NCBI GenBank assembly: GCA_900549345.1
Contig: UROC01000055.1
Location: 1 to 13,192, forward strand
Direction: 5' to 3'
Source: an uncultured Collinsella sp.
Lineage (GTDB): Bacteria; Actinomycetota; Coriobacteriia; Coriobacteriales; Coriobacteriaceae
Length of the DNA stretch: 13,192 bases
Below are positions 6,069 through 10,792 of the stretch, piece after piece; position 1 is the stretch's first letter; every line of letters starts with the position of its first letter. The position numbers were made by a program, and so were the translations under genes. The notes under the pieces were generated by a model, which had not been told where the DNA came from, searched no databases, and was given only the letters and a program-made list of their open reading frames with translations.

Positions 6069-7061
6069 TTAGTAATCCAGCTTCCACATGTAACGGCGCG
6101 TCATGTAGTCCTTGTGGGTGACGGCGGAGAGCGCACGCATGTAGACGTTGTTGAGGATCGGGGCAAAGATCAGGTGGTTGAAGTACTCGCTCACGCTGTC
6201 CTTGATGTCGTTGAGGCCGAGCTCCTTGGCGTCGAGCTGGTAGACGCGCTCACCACCGTACTGGTTGACAAAGCGAATGCCGCGCTCGTCGTTGCAGCGG
6301 CTGCGGCCGACGCTGATGAGCTGGAACAGCGAGGTGCGCTTGTCCAGGATCTCGAAGGGACCGTGGAAGAAGTCGCAGGTGTTGATGGTGCAGGAGTCGA
6401 TCTGCAGCATCTCCTGCACGTTGCAGATGCTAAAGACGTAGGCGGCACCAAAGAGCGGGCCCTGAGCCATCACGTTGATGCAGGGCTTGTCGGCGTTCTG
6501 CTCGGCCCACTTGGCTGCGAGCGGACGGGTGTACTCGACGGCCTTGCGATAGATGGGGTCGACCAAGTCGAAGGCGGCCATAGCGGTCTCGTACTCGGCA
6601 TAGCCCTCGGTCTGCTGCGTAAGCTCCATGGCGATCATGGTCACGACGGCAGAGTTGGTGCGGCCCATGCAGGACTCGTCGACGGCCAGGCTGTCGTACT
6701 GGATCTTGTAGTCGCCGACCTCGGTGAGGCCGGACTCGTCAACATAGATGGCGATGGTGCTGGCGCCGTGGTCCTTGGCGACCTGGGCGGCGACGATGGT
6801 CTCCTTGGTGCCGCGCATGGACACGACGACGGCCAGGGTGTTCTCGTTGACGTAGGCAGGCGTGGCGTGCACGAACTCGTTGCTGGTGTAGCTGGAGCTC
6901 ACGACCTGCGTGGCCTCGTGCTCCATAAAGTACTGGGCAGGATAGTTGCCGCCGTTGGATCCGCCGGCGCCGATCCACACGACGCGCTTGATGCCGCCCT
7001 TGTCTGCCTTGTCAGCCAAAACCTGGGAGACGACGTCCTTAACCTGTTCCTGAGTAGTCAT
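6069..7061 (-). CDS. SIS-domain sugar-phosphate deglycase, FrlB/GfrF-like paralog (SIS2)
   Basis: This 330-residue cytosolic protein has two SIS domains and is a paralog of SIS1. They share NEF/ATPAYVNE-type segments, QQTEGY, the HGPFE motif and the RRYMWKL(D)Y C-terminus. Visible residues include the WIGAGGSNGG loop (29-38), the SMRGTKET segment (81-88), and a putative catalytic pair E217 (QEMLQ) and H233 (FFHGPFE), 16 apart as in SIS1. One difference is an Asp (D230) where SIS1 and E. coli FrlB have Glu, three residues before the His. The likely role is hydrolysis of a 6-phosphofructosamine to glucose-6-phosphate plus amine, probably with a different amine or sugar isomer from SIS1. The ATG at 7061 has GAAAGG 10 nt upstream. 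It is divergent from the GntR gene, and operator-like repeats lie 40-85 bp before its start. Confidence 0.85.
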   Translation of the reverse strand: MTTQEQVKDVVSQVLADKADKGGIKRVVWIGAGGSNGGNYPAQYFMEHEATQVVSSSYTSNEFVHATPAYVNENTLAVVVSMRGTKETIVAAQVAKDHGASTIAIYVDESGLTEVGDYKIQYDSLAVDESCMGRTNSAVVTMIAMELTQQTEGYAEYETAMAAFDLVDPIYRKAVEYTRPLAAKWAEQNADKPCINVMAQGPLFGAAYVFSICNVQEMLQIDSCTINTCDFFHGPFEILDKRTSLFQLISVGRSRCNDERGIRFVNQYGGERVYQLDAKELGLNDIKDSVSEYFNHLIFAPILNNVYMRALSAVTHKDYMTRRYMWKLDY

Positions 7062-7100
7062 CGTGCATCAGCCTTTCTTCTCGTTTGATGCTGTCGATGG

Positions 7101-7145
7101 CATACAAGTTACATACATGTTTTAACGATGTCGACTAGTTGTATG
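7101..7145. promoter_or_regulatory. Operator-like repeats on the SIS2 side
   Basis: CATACAAGTTA (7101-7111) is followed directly by CATACATGTTT (7112-7122), an exact 11-bp step. An inverted copy (CATACAACTAG on the minus strand, 7145-7135) lies 12 bp further on, so GCATACAA and TTGTATGC (7100-7107 and 7139-7146) form an inverted pair. They sit 40-85 bp upstream of the SIS2 start, where they could control its promoter. Confidence 0.65.
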
Positions 7146-7146
7146 C

Positions 7147-7217
7147 TATATTTGTCTTAGATATTTTGCTGATACGGTATATAAATACTCGTTACCAGCG
7201 GTTTTGTTGTTGAATTG
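7147..7217. promoter_or_regulatory. AT-rich divergent promoter region of SIS2 and gntR
   Basis: This is the most AT-rich part of the intergenic region. It contains TTGTCT (7152-7157) and TATATAAA (7178-7185) on the plus strand, with AT-rich minus-strand boxes such as TATTTATATA. The spacing between candidate -35 and -10 boxes is not ideal, so exact promoters cannot be fixed by eye. Confidence 0.4.
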
Positions 7218-7261
7218 GATACATGCTTGATTAGGCAAGCATACAGGTTAGATACAGGTTA
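7218..7261. promoter_or_regulatory. Operator-like repeats on the gntR side
   Basis: CATACAGGTTA (7240-7250) and GATACAGGTTA (7251-7261) are tandem at an 11-bp step. GATACATGCTT (7218-7228) lies exactly two further steps upstream. ATGCTTG-N6-CAAGCAT (7223-7242) is a perfect 7-bp inverted repeat in the same stretch. The last copy ends 5 nt before the gntR start codon and takes the place of a ribosome site, so a bound repressor would also block the gene's own transcript. Confidence 0.65.
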
Positions 7262-7266
7262 ATCAC

Positions 7267-7989
7267 ATGAGCGCTTCATCTAAAAAGAAACTGGCCCAAT
7301 ACGAGCGCTTGGCGGGCATGCTGCGCGACCGCATCGCTGCCGGCATCTACGCCTGCGGAGACAAGCTGCCGTCCGAAATGGAGCTCATGGACGAATCGGG
7401 GCTGTCGCGCAGCACTGTGCGCCATGCCCTTAAGGTGCTTGTTGACGAGGGCCTGGTTCGCACCGAGCGCGGGCGCGGCGCCTTTGTGGCTGACACGCCG
7501 GCGCTCCACGAGAACAACCTGGTGTTTTCGAGCTACACGGCGCAGATCCAGGGCCAGGGCATGAAGCCCACCACGCGCACGGTGGACTCGGGCTTTGCCA
7601 AGGCTGCCGGCGACGTGGCCAAGTTTTTCGATGCCGCCGTGGGCAGCAAGCTCGTCAAGCTCGTCCGTCTGCGCTATCTAGACGATGCGCCGCTGTGCTT
7701 GGAGACCACCTATCTGCCGCCAAGTTTTGAGGCGCTCATCGATCGCGATATCAACGGATCGCTCTACACCGCACTGCGCCAGGAGTTCCATCGCGCGCCG
7801 GCGCAGGGGCACAAGACCTTTGAGGTGTGTTATGCCTCGCAAAACGAGGCGTTTTTGCTCAATGTGAAGCGCGGGCAGGCGCTGATTCTGATCACCGACT
7901 ACGTCTACGACACCGACGGCCGCCCGCTGCACATCTCCAAGCGTATCCAGCGCACCGACCGCGCCAAATACACCGAGCCCATCGGCTAA
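7267..7989 (+). CDS. GntR-family (HutC/FrlR-type) transcriptional regulator with UTRA domain
   Basis: This 240-residue one-component regulator has a GntR winged helix at about 11-77, including LPSEMELMDESGLSRSTVRHAL (recognition helix) and the wing TERGRGAFVA. A UTRA effector domain follows at about 95-235, ending in the family-typical DYVYDTDGRPLHISKRIQR. UTRA domains bind phosphorylated sugars or similar small molecules, and FrlR of B. subtilis and E. coli is of this class. The ATG at 7267 has only a poor AGG upstream, consistent with low expression. It is the only plus-strand gene, divergent from SIS2 and convergent with the GNAT gene. I infer that it represses SIS2 and itself, and perhaps the PTS operon, until a glycated-amine phosphate binds. 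Confidence 0.92.
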   Translation: MSASSKKKLAQYERLAGMLRDRIAAGIYACGDKLPSEMELMDESGLSRSTVRHALKVLVDEGLVRTERGRGAFVADTPALHENNLVFSSYTAQIQGQGMKPTTRTVDSGFAKAAGDVAKFFDAAVGSKLVKLVRLRYLDDAPLCLETTYLPPSFEALIDRDINGSLYTALRQEFHRAPAQGHKTFEVCYASQNEAFLLNVKRGQALILITDYVYDTDGRPLHISKRIQRTDRAKYTEPIG

Positions 7990-7997
7990 CCACCACC

Positions 7998-8115
7998 AAA
8001 ACCACCACAATGGGGACAGGCACCTTTGTGGTGGTTTTTAAGGTTAACGCGCCAAAAACGGCCGATTTTCGAGAGAAACCACCACAAAGGTGCCTGTCCC
8101 CATTGTGGTGGTTTT
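7998..8115. repeat. Compound palindrome: 40-bp perfect inverted repeat with hairpin arms
   Basis: Arms at 7998-8037 and 8076-8115 are perfect reverse complements over 40 bp, with a 38-nt spacer. Each arm is itself a hairpin: AAACCACCACAA pairs with TTGTGGTGGTTT around a loop with GGGGACAGGCACC. The element starts 8 bp after the gntR stop and touches the GNAT stop codon, filling the gap between convergent genes. On the plus strand the first hairpin ends in TTTTT (8035-8039), so it can act as a terminator for gntR. Its form resembles paired REP sequences (BIMEs) moved by RAYT transposases; that link is inference. Confidence 0.85.
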
Positions 8116-8695
8116 AGGCGGGAAGGTCGGGAAACCAGGTTGGTTTGGGTTGGTTGGGAACGCGCTCGGCTAGGGCCAGCTCCATCCAGCACATGTCGTA
8201 CCAGCGGCCGAACTTTTGGGCGCAACGGTCGAAGGCGCCCACCAGGCGATACCCCATATGGGCATGGAAGTCCTGGCTGTTGTGCGTCAGATACTCGTCG
8301 TCTTTGTCGTGCGGTACGGCGATGAGCGCGCACATGTTGGTGATGCCCATCGCGACCAGGCATTGCTTGAGCGCATCGTGCAGCTTGCGACCCAGCCCAC
8401 CATGGCGCACATCGCGCGCCAGGTAGATTGACGTCTCGACCGACCAGTCGTATGCCTCGCGGCTGTTGAGCGGGCTCACGTAGGCATAACCCACCGGACG
8501 CCCGTCCAGCTCCATCACCAGATACGGATAGCGCTTGAGTGTACGCTCGATGCGCCCGGCGAACTCCTCAACGCTCGGCACCTCGTATTCGCAGGTAATC
8601 GCCGTCTGGCGCACATACGGCTCATAGATGGCAAGCAACGCCGGCGCGTCTTCGGGCGTCGCCAGGCGAATCGTCGGCTCGGACATCTCGGCCAT
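8114..8695 (-). CDS. GNAT N-acetyltransferase, phosphinothricin acetyltransferase-like
   Basis: This 193-residue acetyl-CoA-dependent N-acetyltransferase resembles the PAT/MnaT group, which acetylates glutamate analogues such as methionine sulfoximine. The start IRLATPEDAPALLAIYEPYV is typical of that group. The acetyl-CoA loop is RHGGLGR (97-103), after the beta-4 strand ETSIYLARDV. FHAHMGYRLVGAF (143-155) is the conserved late segment of the fold. The C-terminus has a proline-rich tail (NQPKPTWFPDLPA). The ATG at 8695 follows GAGAGGGAAGGG; a second in-frame ATG at 8686 is possible. The terminator at 8708-8757 separates it from the aldolase gene upstream. The real substrate cannot be told from sequence. 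Confidence 0.88.
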   Translation of the reverse strand: MAEMSEPTIRLATPEDAPALLAIYEPYVRQTAITCEYEVPSVEEFAGRIERTLKRYPYLVMELDGRPVGYAYVSPLNSREAYDWSVETSIYLARDVRHGGLGRKLHDALKQCLVAMGITNMCALIAVPHDKDDEYLTHNSQDFHAHMGYRLVGAFDRCAQKFGRWYDMCWMELALAERVPNQPKPTWFPDLPA

Positions 8696-8707
8696 ACAAC
8701 CCTTCCC

Positions 8708-8757
8708 TCTCAAAAGCAAAGGCCGCCCCGCGCCAAACCCAGGTGCAAGGCGGCCCC
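8708..8757 (-). terminator. Rho-independent terminator after the aldolase gene
   Basis: In minus-strand RNA GGCCGCC (8755-8749) pairs with GGCGGCC (8727-8721) around a 21-nt loop, and TTTGCTTTT follows. It begins about 20 bases after the aldolase stop codon and ends just before the GNAT ribosome site. Confidence 0.75.
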
Positions 8758-8773
8758 TCGTCATTACATCAAC

Positions 8774-9799
8774 CTACAGGACAGCCGCCAGCGCGTCGAT
8801 GTCCTCCTGCGTCGTGGCCCAGCTGGTGCAAAAACGTACCACGGTGTGGGCCTCGTCGTACTTTTCCCAGTACTCGATCGAGGCATGTTCGCGAATGCGG
8901 GCCATGTCCTCGTTGGGCAGAATCACGAACTGCTGGTTGGTCGGCGTCTCCAAGAAGAACTGGTAGCCGCGCTCGTGCAGCACGCGACGAAGCGCCTGCG
9001 CGGCCTCGATTGCCTGGCGACCAACCTCAAAATACAGGCCATCGGTAAAGAGTGCCTCAAACTGCACGCCCGTCAGGCGGCCCTTGGCAAGCAGCGCTCC
9101 GTGCTGCTTAATGCGCGGAATGGGATGTGCCGGAGCGTGCATGCCGCAAAACACCACGGCTTCGCCGCAAAGCGCGCCGCACTTGGTGCCGCCAATGTAG
9201 AACACGTCGCACAGCTGTGCCAGCTCGGGCAGGGTAATGTCGCACTCATCGGCTGCCAGCGCATAGGCCAGGCGGGCGCCATCCACAAACAGCGGAATCT
9301 GGCGCTTCTGGCACACCGCATGAATCGCCGCGAGCTCGGCCTTGGAGTACAGCGTGCCGTACTCGGTCGACAGGCTCACATACACGGCGCCCGGGAATAC
9401 CGTGTGCTCGTAGCTCTCGTTTTCGTAGAACACCTGGATATAGTTTTCGAGATCCTCGGCGTGCATCTTGCCCTCGTAGCCGGGGATGGTGAGCACCTTG
9501 TGGCCGCCAAACTCGATGGCGCCCGCCTCGTGGCAGGCAACGTGGCCAGTCTCGGCAGCAACGACGCCCTCGTACGGCGCAAGCAGCATGTCGATCACCG
9601 TCGCGTTAGCCTGCGTGCCGCCCACCAGGAAAAACACGTCGGCGTCAGGCGCCTGGCAGGCCTCGCGAATAAGTTGCTTGGCACGCTCGGTATGTGCATC
9701 GGTACCGTAGCCGGGTTGCGGCTCCATATTGGTGTCGACGAGCGCCTGCAGCACCGCCGGATGTGCGCCGTGGGAATAGTCGTTGTTGAACGCGAGCAT
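8774..9799 (-). CDS. Low-specificity L-threonine aldolase-family PLP enzyme
   Basis: This 341-residue beta-eliminating lyase/threonine aldolase-family enzyme (fold type I, PLP-dependent) probably cleaves L-threonine or allo-threonine to glycine and acetaldehyde. Visible features are FNNDYSHGAHP at the N-terminus, the cofactor-binding FLVGGTQANAT (57-67), H86 in ETGHVACHEAGAIE for stacking on PLP, LFVDGARLAYAL with D173 and R176, and the Schiff-base lysine K206 in YIGGTKCGAL. The length is normal. The ATG at 9799 follows AGAGAGG. It lies 45 bp after the PAP2 stop codon, so the two may be co-transcribed. Related family members act on other beta-hydroxy amino acids, so the exact substrate is not certain. 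Confidence 0.9.
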   Translation of the reverse strand: MLAFNNDYSHGAHPAVLQALVDTNMEPQPGYGTDAHTERAKQLIREACQAPDADVFFLVGGTQANATVIDMLLAPYEGVVAAETGHVACHEAGAIEFGGHKVLTIPGYEGKMHAEDLENYIQVFYENESYEHTVFPGAVYVSLSTEYGTLYSKAELAAIHAVCQKRQIPLFVDGARLAYALAADECDITLPELAQLCDVFYIGGTKCGALCGEAVVFCGMHAPAHPIPRIKQHGALLAKGRLTGVQFEALFTDGLYFEVGRQAIEAAQALRRVLHERGYQFFLETPTNQQFVILPNEDMARIREHASIEYWEKYDEAHTVVRFCTSWATTQEDIDALAAVL

Positions 9800-9844
9800 G
9801 ATAATCCTCTCTAGCCGGGCACGAGCCCGATGATTCAGATGGGG

Positions 9845-10708
9845 CTATTGTACGCCGCCCGGATAAGCAATGCGCGCGGCAAGGCACTCGAGCGCCAGCA
9901 CCAGGGCAAAGCCGCAGCTCACGTCACTCAAAAAGTGCGCGCCAATCACGATGCGACCAAAGGCGACGAGCGCCGCAACCACAGCGGCGACCCAAAAGAC
10001 CACGCGGCGGCGCGACGGCTTTTCCTTAAAGGTCGCCGCGGGAAGCCCAGCGAGCATAAGGCCGATCGCCGCGTGTGCCGTGTGTCCGCTCGCAAACGAC
10101 TTAAAGCCGTCCTTGATCACGCCGGCGGCGATATAGGCCCACTTGTCGGGGTTACCGATCACCCACCACGGCTGAAAATCGAGTCCCTGCGTCACCGCGA
10201 TCACGCGCATGCGCGGGCGCGACCACAGCGGCTTGACGATCACGTTGAGGATGATGGCCTGGGCGACCCACACGGCAAGCACCATTAACGCCCAGCGCGT
10301 GAGCTCTTTGGAATCGGTGTCGCGCGTGAGGCGGTAGACGATAAGGTTGGCGGCGATGACCAGCACAAACGTCAGCACCAACTGTGCTGCGACAAGTTTG
10401 CCGCCAACCCGCAGGGACGAAACGACCTCGTAGCCAGTCAGACCGACGTTGACAAGGATGCCGAGCACGGCGAGCCATTTGCTCCCCCTGGAGTCGGGAC
10501 GCACCGCGCGCACGAGCATAACGCCCGCGATGCTCGCCGTCAGCTCGAACGGCAGCTCGCCGGCGGCCTCGATAAAGCGGCCGTACATGCTAGCGATGTT
10601 AAACAGCGCGCTCGAGATCTGATAATCGAAAAAGCTGCCCACGCACAGACAAAGGCACAGGACAACCGCGATAGCAGCGGCATCTTTCTTGTAAATGTAC
10701 CCGAACAT
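9845..10708 (-). CDS. PAP2-family membrane phosphatase
   Basis: This 287-residue integral membrane protein belongs to the type 2 phosphatidic acid phosphatase family. About six hydrophobic segments are visible. The three phosphatase motifs are KPLWSRPR (K159, R164, P165; KX4RP spacing), FASGHTAHA (S207, G208, H209) and GRIVIGAHFLSD (R252, H258, D262). The catalytic histidines are H209 and H258. Substrates in this family are lipid phosphates, such as phosphatidate, phosphatidylglycerophosphate or undecaprenyl diphosphate; which one applies here is unknown. I chose the ATG at 10708, with AAAGGA 4 nt upstream, over a GTG start 12 codons earlier that lacks a ribosome site. It lies 84 bp after mfd and just before the aldolase gene. 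Confidence 0.9.
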   Translation of the reverse strand: MFGYIYKKDAAAIAVVLCLCLCVGSFFDYQISSALFNIASMYGRFIEAAGELPFELTASIAGVMLVRAVRPDSRGSKWLAVLGILVNVGLTGYEVVSSLRVGGKLVAAQLVLTFVLVIAANLIVYRLTRDTDSKELTRWALMVLAVWVAQAIILNVIVKPLWSRPRMRVIAVTQGLDFQPWWVIGNPDKWAYIAAGVIKDGFKSFASGHTAHAAIGLMLAGLPAATFKEKPSRRRVVFWVAAVVAALVAFGRIVIGAHFLSDVSCGFALVLALECLAARIAYPGGVQ

Positions 10709-10747
10709 GCTTTCCTTTCGATGGGGCGAAGGGTCAACCCGCAACGT

Positions 10748-10782
10748 GGTGGGACAAAGTTATCAGTAGTTTTTGTCCCACC
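10748..10782. repeat. Palindrome GGTGGGACAAA between mfd and the PAP2 gene
   Basis: Perfect 11-bp arms at 10748-10758 and 10772-10782 surround a 13-nt loop. It starts 10 bases after the mfd stop codon. No U-tract follows on the minus strand, so read-through to the PAP2 gene is possible. It shares the GGGAC core of the other intergenic palindromes. Confidence 0.7.
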
Positions 10783-10792
10783 GACTTACTTG

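Noticed and set aside
8026..8325. Small plus-strand gene over the palindrome and GNAT 3' end
   Set aside because: It reads through the inverted repeat and antisense to a clear GNAT gene, with no ribosome site.
8696..8764. Upstream GNAT start giving MTRGRLAPGFGAG
   Set aside because: That stretch is the terminator of the aldolase gene, and the ribosome site fits the ATG at 8695.
10748..10782. Intrinsic terminator of mfd
   Set aside because: The 11-bp stem has no following U-tract on the minus strand. Kept as a repeat only.
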